A stretch of DNA of 64,000 bases from Arthrobacter sp. FB24 (lineage in GTDB: Bacteria > Actinomycetota > Actinomycetes > Actinomycetales > Micrococcaceae), in NCBI RefSeq assembly GCF_000196235.1, contig NC_008541.1:744001-808000 (forward strand), in the 5' to 3' direction. Both the position numbers and the translations under genes were made by a program. The first letter of the stretch is position 1. Every line of letters begins with the position of its first letter. The notes under the pieces were generated by a model. It saw nothing but the letters and a program-made list of their open reading frames with translations, ran no database searches and was not told the origin of the DNA. Below are positions 25,416-34,465 of the stretch, piece by piece.

Positions 25416-25513
25416 TACGCGTCCTTTCCTTGGAAATCCGTGCCCCCACCGCAGCGGCAGCCGGATTTCGTGTCACCGCTCTGCAGTCCAACTAATAACT
25501 CTGCCAGCGTCCG

Positions 25514-25564
25514 GTGAACTGTTACGCACCTATAGGTGAACGTTAGCTGAACCCGGCGGTGAAA
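25514..25564. promoter_or_regulatory. Putative RegX3 (PHO-box-like) repeat tract
   Basis: GTGAAC-type half sites occur at 25514 (GTGAAC), 25536 (GTGAAC), 25547 (CTGAAC) and 25559 (GTGAAA), spaced in multiples of about 11 bases. This is the direct-repeat layout bound by PhoB-type response regulators such as RegX3. It lies between divergent phoU and senX3-regX3. Confidence 0.6.
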
Positions 25565-25612
25565 CCCATCAGATTCGCTTCCGGCGCCCGGGGCAGAGCA
25601 TAAGCTGGAGCC

Positions 25613-26842
25613 GTGGATCCTATGCTCATCGGTGTCATCGCAGGCCTCATCGGCCTGTCATTCGGCATCTTTGGCGTGCTCGCCTTCCGGGTCAGCGAAC
25701 AGCAGCGCAAGCTGGTGGATGTTGAATTCGACGAACCGGCGCTGCCGCCCGGCGCCGCGGAGGTGCTCGCCGTCGTCGGCCGTGCCTTCGTGGTGGTGGA
25801 CGCGATCGACGGTGTGGTCCGGGCAAGCCCGGCGGCGTACGCCTTTGGCCTCGTCCGCGGACACACGGTGGTCCACAAGCAGCTCCTCGATATGACGGCG
25901 AGGGTGCGGCGCGACGGTGTGATCCTCGAGAAGCAGTTCGAACTGCCACGCGGTCCGCTGGGGCAGGGGACCATCATCGTCCAGGTCCGGGCAGCCATGC
26001 TCGGTGAGGAATACATCCTGCTGCTGGCGGACGACCGGACCGAGATCACCCGCACCGAGGAGATCCGCAACGACTTCGTGGCCAACGTTTCCCACGAGCT
26101 CAAGACTCCGGTCGGTGCCATCTCCCTGCTGGCCGAGGCCCTCGAGTCCTCAGCGGACGACGAAGAGGCCGTCCGCCGCTTTGCCAAGCGCATGCAGAAG
26201 GAATCGACACGGCTTGCGGCGCTGGTGCAGGACATCATCGAACTCTCCCGGCTGCAGGGCGCCAATGTGGCACAGCAGGGGCATCCCGTGGACATCAATT
26301 CCGTTATCACCGAGGCTGTGGATCGTTCGCAGCTGCCGGCCGAGAGCAAGAACATTTCCATCGTGGTGGGCGGCCACGTGGACGCCAAGGTTTATGGAGA
26401 CCAGGACCTGCTTGTCACGGCGCTGCGAAACCTGATCGACAACGCTATCCGCTATTCGCCGGAGAACACACGGGTGGGGATCGGCGTGCGCGCCAAGGAA
26501 GGCCTGATCTCCATCTCCGTCACCGACCAGGGTGACGGCCTGAGCCCGGAGGACCAGGAACGGGTCTTTGAACGCTTCTACCGCGTGGACGCCGCAAGGT
26601 CGCGGCAGACCGGCGGCACCGGCCTGGGCCTGAGCATCGTGAAGCACGTTATTTCCAACCACGGCGGCGAAGTGACACTGTGGTCGCAGCCCGGCCAGGG
26701 GTCCACTTTCACCATCAGGCTTCCAGAGATGGAGGGGCAGGACGACGGCGACGCCTCGGCGGCGCCGGCAGCGGCCGCCCGCAGCACCCCACCCCACAGT
26801 AACGACGCCTCCGGCGTCCATGAGCAAGGAGCCAGCGCTTGA
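25613..26842 (+). CDS. senX3: Phosphate-sensing histidine kinase SenX3
   Basis: A 409-residue membrane sensor kinase. One N-terminal helix (about 4-25) is followed by a PAS-like domain, a DHp helix with the phospho-accepting histidine in FVANVSHELKTPVG (His161), and a HATPase_c domain with N box (NLIDNAIRYSP), G1 (DQGDGL), F box and G2 (GGTGLGLSIVKH). It phosphorylates RegX3 at low phosphate. The Ala/Ser-rich tail after residue 375 is dispensable-looking. Its stop overlaps the regX3 start (TTGA), so the pair is coupled. Confidence 0.93.
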   Translation: MDPMLIGVIAGLIGLSFGIFGVLAFRVSEQQRKLVDVEFDEPALPPGAAEVLAVVGRAFVVVDAIDGVVRASPAAYAFGLVRGHTVVHKQLLDMTARVRRDGVILEKQFELPRGPLGQGTIIVQVRAAMLGEEYILLLADDRTEITRTEEIRNDFVANVSHELKTPVGAISLLAEALESSADDEEAVRRFAKRMQKESTRLAALVQDIIELSRLQGANVAQQGHPVDINSVITEAVDRSQLPAESKNISIVVGGHVDAKVYGDQDLLVTALRNLIDNAIRYSPENTRVGIGVRAKEGLISISVTDQGDGLSPEDQERVFERFYRVDAARSRQTGGTGLGLSIVKHVISNHGGEVTLWSQPGQGSTFTIRLPEMEGQDDGDASAAPAAAARSTPPHSNDASGVHEQGASA

Positions 26843-27519
26843 GCAGGATTCTCATAGTCGAGGACGAGGAGTCGTTCAGCGACCCGCTGTCCTACCTTCT
26901 GGGCAAGGAAGGATTCGAGGTGGAGGTCGTGGACAACGGCCTGGACGCCATCACGGAGTTCGACCGCAACGGCGCTGACTTGGTGCTCCTGGATCTCCAG
27001 CTGCCTGGCCAGTCCGGCACGGAAGTGTGCCGGCAGCTGCGCCAGCGCTCTTCGGTCCCTGTCATCATGCTCACCGCCAAGGACGCTGAAATCGACAAAG
27101 TCGTGGGGCTGGAACTCGGCGCTGACGACTACGTCACCAAGCCGTATTCATCCCGCGAACTAGTTGCCCGCGTCAGGGCGGTCCTTCGGCGGCAGGGCGA
27201 GCCGGAGGAGCTCATCACCAACACGGTCCAGGCAGGCCCCGTGAGGATGGACGTCGAACGCCACGTGGTGAGCGTGGACGGCGAGCAGGTATCGCTGCCG
27301 CTGAAGGAATTCGAACTGCTGGAGATGCTGCTGCGCAACTCAGGACGTGTGTTGACCCGCGGCCAGCTCATTGACAGGGTGTGGGGGTCCGACTATGTCG
27401 GCGACACCAAGACCCTGGACGTCCACGTCAAAAGGCTGCGCAGCAAGATCGAGCCGGATCCGTCCGCCCCGAGGTATCTCGTGACGGTCCGCGGCCTCGG
27501 CTACAAGTTCGAGCCGTAG
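26839..27519 (+). CDS. regX3: Response regulator RegX3
   Basis: A 226-residue OmpR/PhoB-family regulator. The receiver domain has the acidic pair (VEDEE), phospho-acceptor Asp52 (VLLDLQLPG), conserved threonine (MLTAKD) and lysine (YVTKPYS). The C-terminal winged helix has the OmpR recognition region (LDVHVKRLRSKIEPD) and the RGLGYKFEP ending. TTG 26839 overlaps the senX3 stop. It probably binds the GTGAAC repeats upstream of phoU/senX3. Confidence 0.95.
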   Translation: MSRILIVEDEESFSDPLSYLLGKEGFEVEVVDNGLDAITEFDRNGADLVLLDLQLPGQSGTEVCRQLRQRSSVPVIMLTAKDAEIDKVVGLELGADDYVTKPYSSRELVARVRAVLRRQGEPEELITNTVQAGPVRMDVERHVVSVDGEQVSLPLKEFELLEMLLRNSGRVLTRGQLIDRVWGSDYVGDTKTLDVHVKRLRSKIEPDPSAPRYLVTVRGLGYKFEP

Positions 27520-27594
27520 GCACTTCCCCCCAGGCGTCGCCCTGGGGGCGGAACCGGCACAACACAACCGGACAGTACAAAGGCCGGACAGCAA

Positions 27595-27629
27595 AAAGGA
27601 GGGCCCCCGCGCGGCGGGGGCCCTCCTTT
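27595..27629. terminator. Bidirectional terminator between regX3 and the lipoprotein gene
   Basis: A perfect 16-base stem (AAAGGAGGGCCCCCGC and its complement) with a three-base loop, preceded by A's and ending in T's. It separates two convergent genes and should work in both directions. Confidence 0.85.
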
Positions 27630-27642
27630 GTGGTGCTGCGAG

Positions 27643-28194
27643 CTAGTGGCTTTCGCTGCTCGTGGGAGTCGGCGTAGCGGTCCCGGACGGGGTGGGCTCG
27701 CTGCCTTCCGGCAGGTACTCCTTGTACTCGGGCAGCGTGGCGTCCAGGACGGGCACCTTGACCTTGGCGGTCTGGTTGGTGCCGTCTTCGGAGATCGTGA
27801 CCTCGGACAGAGAGCCCGGGATGGCCCCAGTGGTGCTGAGGATCGCCGGATCCGTGGATTCGTTGAGCAGGGTGTAGGAGTTCTGCTTCACAGACACCTG
27901 CGTCTGTGCACCGCGCGCACCGTTGATGGTCAGCTTGACGTCGCTGGACGAGGAGTTGTAAACGGCACCGACCACGCGGCCCGGCTTGTCCTCGCCGGTG
28001 GAAACGATCATGAAGTTACGGAGCTGGAGGGGCCCCAGGTCTTCCCTGGTGCCGTCCGACGCCGAGTACTGCTCAGAAGTTTGCTGCGGGTTGATGTAGC
28101 CGCAGCCGGTCACGGTCAGCAGGCCGATGGCAAGTGCTGCCGTTGCCATTGCCAGCTTGCCGCGCTGGCCCCGGTTCATCGCAGTGAAACGCAC
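27643..28194 (-). CDS. Secreted lipoprotein of unknown function
   Basis: A 183-residue lipoprotein. The signal is ATAALAIGLLTVTGC with a clear lipobox, followed by a mature domain predicted to be beta-rich (RNFMIVSTGEDKPGRVVGAVYNSSSSDVKLTI) and a C-terminal Pro/Thr/Ser tail. The domain may resemble copper-chaperone-like or DUF-type extracellular beta-sandwich proteins, but I cannot name the family. GTG 28194 was chosen because GGAG lies eight bases upstream; ATG 28179 lacks a site. Confidence 0.75.
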   Translation of the reverse strand: MRFTAMNRGQRGKLAMATAALAIGLLTVTGCGYINPQQTSEQYSASDGTREDLGPLQLRNFMIVSTGEDKPGRVVGAVYNSSSSDVKLTINGARGAQTQVSVKQNSYTLLNESTDPAILSTTGAIPGSLSEVTISEDGTNQTAKVKVPVLDATLPEYKEYLPEGSEPTPSGTATPTPTSSESH

Positions 28195-28531
28195 GTCACG
28201 CACTCCTTGAGAGTCTTGAAACATTATTCAGCCATAGCCTATCCTCAAACCGTCTCAAACAAGGATTCGGGCCGTACACATTAGCGACCGGAAACCCCTC
28301 CCGCCTGACCGCTCCGGACCCCCGTCGACTGCGCCGCCACGCTGGCCGTCGGCTGCCTCCCCCTGCCCTGGGCAGACTGCCTTTGATGCACTAATATCTG
28401 CATCCGTCAAGGGGGTGGAGGGGGTTGATTGGCCCCATTTTCCTTGTATTTACTGGGTTCGAGGCCCCGATCCGTGCCAGTTGTATGCCTGAATCGTGAT
28501 AAACTGGTCTGCGGGAAAGGGGAAAGTCCAC
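28195..28531. other. Intergenic control region upstream of carD
   Basis: No gene is visible in this 337-base divergent region between the lipoprotein gene and carD. A TAAACT hexamer at 28500-28505 is a plausible -10 element for carD, but no matching -35 at normal spacing is evident. A GGGGGTGGAGGGGGT run lies near 28411. Confidence 0.4.
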
Positions 28532-29014
28532 ATGGTTTTTGAGGTCGGCGAGACAGTAGTTTACCCTCACCACGGTGCAGCAAAAATTGAAGAAATCAAG
28601 ATGCGCACCATCAAGGGCGAAGAGAAAATGTATCTCAAGCTCAAGGTGGCCCAGGGTGATCTGACCATTGAAGTTCCAGCAGAGAACGTTGACCTTGTTG
28701 GTGTTCGTGACGTAGTGGGCAAAGAAGGTTTGGAGCACGTCTTTGACGTGCTGCGGGCCGAGTTCACTGAAGAGCCTACCAACTGGTCGCGTCGTTACAA
28801 GGCAAATCTGGAGAAGCTTGCTTCCGGGGACGTCATCAAGGTGGCAGAGGTCGTTCGCGACCTGTGGCGCCGTGATCACGACCGCGGCCTTTCCGCAGGT
28901 GAGAAGCGTATGCTGGCCAAGGCCCGCCAGATTCTGATTTCAGAACTGGCGCTGGCTGAAAAGACGGATGAAGAGAAGGCTGCAAGCGTTCTCGACGAAG
29001 TCTTGGCTTCCTAA
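28532..29014 (+). CDS. carD: CarD family transcriptional regulator
   Basis: A 160-residue CarD protein. It has an N-terminal RNA polymerase-interacting domain ([22 protein letters not shown]... ) and a C-terminal helical DNA-binding domain with the conserved tryptophan ([13 protein letters not shown] and [18 protein letters not shown]). CarD binds the RNAP beta subunit and stabilises open complexes, especially at rRNA promoters. ATG 28532 was chosen because the protein then starts like its homologues, with GAAAGGGGAAAG upstream. It heads the conserved order carD-ispD-ispF-cysS. Confidence 0.96.
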   Translation: MVFEVGETVVYPHHGAAKIEEIKMRTIKGEEKMYLKLKVAQGDLTIEVPAENVDLVGVRDVVGKEGLEHVFDVLRAEFTEEPTNWSRRYKANLEKLASGDVIKVAEVVRDLWRRDHDRGLSAGEKRMLAKARQILISELALAEKTDEEKAASVLDEVLAS

Positions 29015-29020
29015 GAATTG

Positions 29021-29056
29021 AACCCCGGTGGCTAACCAGCCGCCGGGGTTTCTTTT
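29021..29056 (+). terminator. Terminator after carD
   Basis: Stem AACCCCGGTGGCT pairs with AGCCGCCGGGGTT apart from one G-T apposition and is followed by TCTTTTT. It is a standard intrinsic terminator directly after the carD stop. Confidence 0.85.
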
Positions 29057-29126
29057 TGCCCTTTTTTAGGCGAATCCCGGAATTTTGCCCCGCCCCGGGA
29101 GGGTTCGGCCACGTAGTGTTGTGCCC

Positions 29127-29948
29127 ATGAGTGCACGAGAATCTTCCGCCGTGTCCGGGCCGGAATCCGGGGACCACGGCCCCCGCCCCGTCGTAGCAGT
29201 CGTGCTGGTCGCGGCCGGATCGGGGCAGCGGCTGGGGTACGGCATGCCCAAGGCGAGGGTCCCCCTCGGCGGGGAGCCCATCCTGATGCATGCCCTGCGC
29301 GGGATTGTCACCTCCGGCGTCGCGCAGCAGGTCTGCATTGCGTTGCCGCCGGGCGACGGCGCTCTCCGGCAGATGTGCGAGGACTTCAAGGGCGAGCTTG
29401 CCGACGGCGGCCCGCTGCTGACGATCGTGGACGGCGGTGCGACGCGCACCGAATCCGTCCGTTCGGCCTTGGCGGCGCTGGAAGAAGGTACCCAGGCGGT
29501 GCTGGTCCACGACGCCGCTCGGGCCCTGACGCCGGAGTCCGTCTTCCACCGTGTGGTCGACTCCCTGGCGGCCGGCGCGCTGGCAGTCATTCCCGTGATC
29601 CCCGTCGTGGACACCGTCAAGACCGTTGAAGCAACGCGTGACGAGGACGCCCGCATTGCGCCGGAGGTGGTGGTGGGCACGGCACCGCGGGAGAAACTGC
29701 GTGCAGTGCAGACCCCGCAGGGATTCGACCTTGGCACGTTGATGAAGGCGCACCGGGACGCAGCGGGTTTCGACGCATCCCAGGCCGCCGCCATAACGGA
29801 TGACGCCATGCTGGTGGAACGCCTGGGTGTCCCTGTCCATGCTGTCCGCGGCGCCAGCCAGTCGCTGAAGATCACCACTCCCTTGGACCTCATCATTGCC
29901 GAGGGCCTGCTGGAAGGTCCGCTGGGCGCACGATGGGTGGAGGGCTGA
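29127..29948 (+). CDS. ispD: 2-C-methyl-D-erythritol 4-phosphate cytidylyltransferase
   Basis: Third step of the MEP isoprenoid pathway: transfer of CMP from CTP to MEP. The 273-residue protein has the CTP-binding loop [22 protein letters not shown] (27-48), VHDAARAL, and the C-terminal [15 protein letters not shown] and [11 protein letters not shown] motifs. ATG 29127 is used; the frame is open further upstream but lacks a site. The next gene, ispF, starts three bases after its stop. Confidence 0.95.
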   Translation: MSARESSAVSGPESGDHGPRPVVAVVLVAAGSGQRLGYGMPKARVPLGGEPILMHALRGIVTSGVAQQVCIALPPGDGALRQMCEDFKGELADGGPLLTIVDGGATRTESVRSALAALEEGTQAVLVHDAARALTPESVFHRVVDSLAAGALAVIPVIPVVDTVKTVEATRDEDARIAPEVVVGTAPREKLRAVQTPQGFDLGTLMKAHRDAAGFDASQAAAITDDAMLVERLGVPVHAVRGASQSLKITTPLDLIIAEGLLEGPLGARWVEG

Positions 29949-29950
29949 AC

Positions 29951-30448
29951 GTGGCACCTCCTCCCATCATTCCCAGGACCGGCATCGGCATCGACGTTCA
30001 TGCTTTTGCCTCGCCCGACAACCCGCGGACCCTCTGGCTCGGTGGGCTCCTGTGGGAAGGCGAGCAGGGCCTGGCCGGACACTCCGACGGGGATCCCGTG
30101 GCCCACGCGGCCGCAGATGCACTGTTTTCGGCAGCGGGAATCGGCGATCTGGGCACGCATTTCGGCACGGACCGCCCGGAGTTCGCAGGTGCCTCAGGCG
30201 TCACCCTCCTTGCCGAGGCCGCCCGCATCGTCCGGACGGAAGGATTCGAGATCGGCAACATTGCGGTGCAGTTCGTCGGCAACAGGCCCAAATTCGGCCC
30301 GCGCCGGGAGGAGTCCCAGGCGGTCCTGAGCGCGGCGGCGGGTGCCCCCGTCAGCGTCAGCGCCACCACCAGCGACGGCCTTGGCTTCACCGGCCGCGGG
30401 GAAGGCATTTCCGCCCTTGCCACCGCACTGGTGTACCGGGCGGGCTGA
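29951..30448 (+). CDS. ispF: 2-C-methyl-D-erythritol 2,4-cyclodiphosphate synthase
   Basis: A 165-residue MEP-pathway cyclase that forms the cyclic diphosphate with loss of CMP. It has the metal ligands and signature regions IGIDVHAF (residues 12-19), [17 protein letters not shown] and the GIGDLGTHF turn, plus the C-terminal [19 protein letters not shown] 29951 follows GGAGGG at good spacing; an upstream ATG at 29933 overlaps ispD and is less likely. Confidence 0.94.
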   Translation: MAPPPIIPRTGIGIDVHAFASPDNPRTLWLGGLLWEGEQGLAGHSDGDPVAHAAADALFSAAGIGDLGTHFGTDRPEFAGASGVTLLAEAARIVRTEGFEIGNIAVQFVGNRPKFGPRREESQAVLSAAAGAPVSVSATTSDGLGFTGRGEGISALATALVYRAG

Positions 30449-30516
30449 AGCGGGTCCGGCGTTTCGCCTAGTCTTAAGGGATCCTTTCCTCTGCCCAACA
30501 TTCCAGGAGACCCCTC

Positions 30517-30843
30517 GTGAAGAAGCCGCTTGCCGCCGTCGTACTCGTTGCCGGGATGCTGCTGAGCGGCTGCGGCACTCCGAAAATGAGCGTTGAGGAA
30601 AGCTGCCGGTTCCTCAACGGGGACACCTTTGTCCCCACCGGAAACCAGCAGCAGCAGGCTGACCAGATCGCCAAGCATTACCAGGAAGTGGCGGACAAGG
30701 TAGCTCCTGAGGTTGCCGGGCCAATCCAGAAGATGGCGGACATCATGAAGAAGGTCGCCGAAACTTCGCTCGGCACCAAGAGCTCCGAACAGACGGCGCA
30801 GCTGAGTGAGCAGAACAACAAGATCGGCGAAGTCTGCAAATAG
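30517..30843 (+). CDS. Small secreted lipoprotein
   Basis: A 108-residue protein with a clean lipoprotein signal (MKKPLAAVVLVAGMLLSGCG) and a short helical mature domain (QQQQADQIAKHYQEVADKVAPEVAGPIQKMADIMKKVAE). GTG 30517 follows AGGAG. The function is unknown; the charged helical domain suggests a scaffold or binding role. Confidence 0.75.
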   Translation: MKKPLAAVVLVAGMLLSGCGTPKMSVEESCRFLNGDTFVPTGNQQQQADQIAKHYQEVADKVAPEVAGPIQKMADIMKKVAETSLGTKSSEQTAQLSEQNNKIGEVCK

Positions 30844-30906
30844 CGCTGACGGCCACTGCCGCAGCCGTTGGGCGCCGCCGTGAAGGCCATCGGCTAATCT
30901 GGAGCG

Positions 30907-32376
30907 GTGACCTTGCGCTTTTACGACACAGCATCCGCCGAAGTCCGCGACTTCGTCCCTCTGATACCGGGCAAGGTGAGCCTGTATTACTGTGGCGCAA
31001 CGGTGCAGGGCCTGCCGCACGTGGGACACATCCGGTCGGCCATTGCCTTCGACCAGCTCACCCGCTGGCTGGAGTACCGCGGATTCCGCGTGACGGTGGT
31101 CCGCAACGTCACCGACATCGACGACAAGATCCTGGCCAAATCCGCCCTTTCGTTTGAACCGGACTTCGAGGAAGGCCCGGACGACGTCCGCGAAGAGGAA
31201 TGGTGGGCGCTGGCCTACCGCTACGAACAGGCGTTCCTCAAGGCCTACGACACGCTCGGCGTTTCCCGGCCCACCTATGAGCCGCGCGCCACCGGCCACA
31301 TCCCGGAAATGCACGCGCTGATCCAGGGCCTGATCGACCGGGGCCACGCCTACCCCGCCCTCGACGACTCCGGCGATGTGTACTTCGACGTCCGTTCCTG
31401 GAACCGCTACGGCTCGCTCACCCGTCAGAAGATCGATGACATGCAGGGAGCACCCGACGCCGACCCCCGGGGAAAGAAGGATCCGAGGGACTTTGCGCTG
31501 TGGAAGGGGCACAAGGAGGGGGAGCCGACGACGGCCAGCTGGGTTTCGCCCTGGGGCACCGGCCGTCCGGGCTGGCACCTGGAGTGCTCGGCCATGGTCA
31601 CCAAATACCTCGGCACCGAGTTCGACATCCATGGCGGCGGCCTGGACCTCCGGTTCCCGCACCATGAAAACGAAATGGCCCAGTCGCAGGCGGCCGGCCA
31701 CGCCTTCGCCAACTTCTGGATGCACAACGGCATGGTGACGTACCAGGGCGAAAAGATGTCCAAGTCCATTGGTAATACCGTCAGCCCTGCGGAAATGCTG
31801 GAACTCGCTTCACCGCGCGTGGTGCGGTACTACCTCGGCCAGGCGCAGTACCGCTCAGTGCTGGACTACCAGCCCACATCGCTGCAGGAAGCGGCCGCTG
31901 CGGTGGAGCGGATTGACGGGTTCATCGCCCGAGCCGTGCGGACTCTGTCCGGCAGTGTTGTATCCGGGGCGGCCGAACTGCTGTTCAGCTCCCACGGCAC
32001 CGTGCCGGACGCCTTCGCTGCCGCCATGGATGACGACCTCAATGTTCCGCAGGCGCTGGCTGCCCTGCACGACACCGTGCGGGCCGGCAACACCGCGCTC
32101 ACTGCCGGCGATAACTCCGCGGCCCGGACAGCGCTGCACTCCGTCACTGACATGCTGCGCGTGCTGGGCCTGAACGACGTCGCGGCACCCGCCCGGGATG
32201 AGCAGGCCGATACGGCCCTGGGCGTCCTTGTCGAAGCCCAGCTGGGTGCGCGGGCACAGGCACGGGCCACCAAGGACTGGGCCGCTTCGGATGCCATCCG
32301 GGATACCCTGGCGGCGGCAGGCGTCGTCGTCGAGGATGGTCCGGACGGTGCCAGCTGGAGCCTCAAGCGCGGCTGA
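30907..32376 (+). CDS. cysS: Cysteinyl-tRNA synthetase
   Basis: Charges tRNA-Cys in the cytoplasm. The 489-residue class I synthetase has the zinc-site start YYCGATVQG, the HIGH motif as HVGH, the [18 protein letters not shown] block with further zinc ligands, and the KMSKS loop ([10 protein letters not shown]). Its length fits CysS rather than the shorter mycothiol enzyme MshC. The start is GTG 30907. Confidence 0.95.
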   Translation: MTLRFYDTASAEVRDFVPLIPGKVSLYYCGATVQGLPHVGHIRSAIAFDQLTRWLEYRGFRVTVVRNVTDIDDKILAKSALSFEPDFEEGPDDVREEEWWALAYRYEQAFLKAYDTLGVSRPTYEPRATGHIPEMHALIQGLIDRGHAYPALDDSGDVYFDVRSWNRYGSLTRQKIDDMQGAPDADPRGKKDPRDFALWKGHKEGEPTTASWVSPWGTGRPGWHLECSAMVTKYLGTEFDIHGGGLDLRFPHHENEMAQSQAAGHAFANFWMHNGMVTYQGEKMSKSIGNTVSPAEMLELASPRVVRYYLGQAQYRSVLDYQPTSLQEAAAAVERIDGFIARAVRTLSGSVVSGAAELLFSSHGTVPDAFAAAMDDDLNVPQALAALHDTVRAGNTALTAGDNSAARTALHSVTDMLRVLGLNDVAAPARDEQADTALGVLVEAQLGARAQARATKDWAASDAIRDTLAAAGVVVEDGPDGASWSLKRG

Positions 32377-32477
32377 GCTGCTGCAGTCCCAAGGCGAGGC
32401 GGGGCCCTGGGCCGGCGATTTACCCTGAGTAAGTAGACTGGAGGTCAGACTTACTCAACAAAGCAAGGGTGAAACTC

Positions 32478-33464
32478 ATGGCCAACAACGGTCGCCGGTC
32501 GGTCAAAGCAAAGAAGGGCCCCACCATCGGAACGGGTGGCCATGGCCGCAAGGCCCTCGAAGGCAAGGGCCCCACTCCCAAGGCGGAGGACCGCCCCTAC
32601 CACAAGGCGCACAAGAACAAACAGCTTGCCGAGCGCTCCGCCGCCAAGCGTCCGGGCGCAGCCCGCGGTGCCGGCGCCCGCTCCGGCCCGAAGGGCCGTG
32701 CCACGGAGGAAGTCGTCACCGGCCGCAACTCCGTCGTCGAAGCGCTCCGCGCCGGAATCCCGGCCAAGGCGCTCCATGTCGCCATCCGCATTGAAATGGA
32801 TGACCGCGTCAAGGAGTCCCTCAAGCTCGCGGCCGAACGCGGCATTCCGCTGCTGGAAACCGGCAAGCCGGAACTGGACCGGATGACGGACGACGCCATC
32901 CACCAGGGGCTCGTGCTGCAGATTCCGCCCTACGAATACCAGGACGCGTACGAGCTCGCCGAGGAAACCGTGGAGAGCTGGAAGAAGGGCCACGTTGCCA
33001 ACGCACCGCTCTTCGTCGCCTTGGACGGGATCACGGACCCGCGCAACCTCGGCGCGATCATCCGTTCGGTCTCGGCCTTCAGCGGCCACGGCGTCATCGT
33101 CCCGGAGCGGCGCTCCGTCGGCGTGACTGCCTCGGCCTGGAAGACCAGCGCCGGTGCGGCAGTCCGGGTTCCGGTGGCACGTGCCGCCAACCTGAACAAC
33201 ACCCTTAAGGCCTTCAAGAACATGGGCATCTACGTGCTGGGCCTCGACGGCGACGGCGACGTTTCGCTGCCGGACCTCAGCCTGGCCAAGGAGCCCGTGT
33301 GCATCGTGGTTGGTTCCGAGGGCAAGGGCCTGAGCCGCCTGGTCCGCGAAAACTGCGACCAGATCGTCTCGATCCCGATCGACTCAGCCATGGAATCGCT
33401 CAATGCCTCCATGGCTGTCGGCATCTCCCTGTACGAGATTTCCAGGCAGCGCGCAGCCAAGTAG
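32478..33464 (+). CDS. rlmB: SpoU-family rRNA ribose methyltransferase (RlmB-like)
   Basis: A 328-residue 2'-O-methyltransferase of the TrmH/SpoU family, expected to methylate a guanosine in 23S rRNA. The first 85 residues are a very basic, lysine/arginine-rich tail typical of actinobacterial members. The catalytic domain has motif 1 (ALDGITDPRNLGAIIRS), motif 2 (VVGSEGKGL) and motif 3 (IPIDSAMESLNASMAVGI), which build the trefoil knot. ATG 32478 has AAGGG upstream; GTG 32469 is an alternative. Confidence 0.92.
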   Translation: MANNGRRSVKAKKGPTIGTGGHGRKALEGKGPTPKAEDRPYHKAHKNKQLAERSAAKRPGAARGAGARSGPKGRATEEVVTGRNSVVEALRAGIPAKALHVAIRIEMDDRVKESLKLAAERGIPLLETGKPELDRMTDDAIHQGLVLQIPPYEYQDAYELAEETVESWKKGHVANAPLFVALDGITDPRNLGAIIRSVSAFSGHGVIVPERRSVGVTASAWKTSAGAAVRVPVARAANLNNTLKAFKNMGIYVLGLDGDGDVSLPDLSLAKEPVCIVVGSEGKGLSRLVRENCDQIVSIPIDSAMESLNASMAVGISLYEISRQRAAK

Positions 33465-33478
33465 CGGCTGGGCTCACA

Positions 33479-33554
33479 GGGGACGCCCTCTCACTTTTGG
33501 CGGACTTTCGCGAAACGCTCTCTCACCTTCGGTGGGGGAGCGTTTCCGTTTTTT
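33479..33554. terminator. AAACGCTCTCTCAC repeat unit with hairpin terminator
   Basis: The second 32-base unit (CGAAACGCTCTCTCAC, 33511) is preceded 32 bases earlier by a degenerate copy (33479). It forms a hairpin, GAAACGCTC pairing with GAGCGTTTC at 33538-33546, followed by six T's. It lies between convergent rlmB and the nitrilase gene and shares sequence and 32-base spacing with the element at 37437-37531. Confidence 0.8.
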
Positions 33555-34348
33555 CAGAACTGGTGGCGGTTGGCCAGGACCGGGAGTTTCGCCCGGGCTT
33601 CCTTGACGACGGCGGGGTCCAGGTCGGCGAACATCAGTCCGGTCCCGGCGTCGAGCTCTTCCAGGACCTCGCCGAGCGGCGAGACGACGGCGGAGTGCCC
33701 CACACCGGTGGGCGCGGATCCCTTGGTTTCGATGCCTTCGGTGGCGGGATCGGCCTGTCCGCACGCCAGCACATAAGTGGTGGTATCCACGGCGCGGGCG
33801 CGCGCCAGCAGGCGCCACTGATCGACCTTCCCCGGGCCGGATCCCCAGGAGGCACACACGATGTTGGCCTCGGCGCCCAGGTCGGCGTTGGCTGTGAACA
33901 GTGCCGGGAACCGGATGTCGTAGCAGGTGGCCAGCCCGAATTTGATGCCGCCGAGCTCGAAGGTGGACGCCCGCGTGCCGGCATCCACGGTGTCTGATTC
34001 TGCAAAACCGAAAGCGTCGAAGAGATGGATTTTGTCGTAGCTCGCCTCGACGCCGGGACCCGTGACCAGGAGGGTGTTGCGTACTTTTCTGCCACCACCG
34101 GGAGTGAACATTCCCGCCACGATCACGATGTCCGCTTCCCGGGCTATATGGCGCACCCGGGTCGCCCACGGCCCGTCCAGCGGTTCGGCGATGTCAAGGA
34201 GCGAATTGCCGAATGCCCGCATGGTGGCTTCCGGGAAGACAACCAATTGGGCGCCGCCTTTTTTCGCTTTGCGGGCATATTTTTCCACGATGTCCAGATT
34301 CCTGGAAATATCGCGGCCCGTAACTATCTGAGCAAGTGCAACTCGCAC
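33554..34348 (-). CDS. Carbon-nitrogen hydrolase (nitrilase superfamily, Nit2/omega-amidase-like)
   Basis: A 264-residue hydrolase with the complete Glu-Lys-Cys triad: FPEATMRAFG, YDKIHLFDAFGFAESD and LATCYDIRFPALF. The family hydrolyses amides such as deaminated glutathione or alpha-ketoglutaramate; the exact substrate cannot be told. GTG 34348 was chosen because GGAGG lies upstream and the protein then begins like its homologues; the frame runs to 34438. Confidence 0.88.
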   Translation of the reverse strand: MRVALAQIVTGRDISRNLDIVEKYARKAKKGGAQLVVFPEATMRAFGNSLLDIAEPLDGPWATRVRHIAREADIVIVAGMFTPGGGRKVRNTLLVTGPGVEASYDKIHLFDAFGFAESDTVDAGTRASTFELGGIKFGLATCYDIRFPALFTANADLGAEANIVCASWGSGPGKVDQWRLLARARAVDTTTYVLACGQADPATEGIETKGSAPTGVGHSAVVSPLGEVLEELDAGTGLMFADLDPAVVKEARAKLPVLANRHQF

Positions 34349-34465
34349 AATTACCTCCAGCTTGGCGTGTCCTTTCAGTATGGCAACGCTGAACAAGGCC
34401 AGCCCATTTCCCGACACATAGCGCCGAATATCGGACATTTGTGTGGCACAGCTAATATTTAAGCA

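Noticed and set aside
29998..31725. Long minus-strand open frame of 575 codons across ispF, the lipoprotein gene and cysS
   Set aside because: It lies opposite well-supported genes and has no recognisable domain; long antisense frames are common in high-GC DNA.
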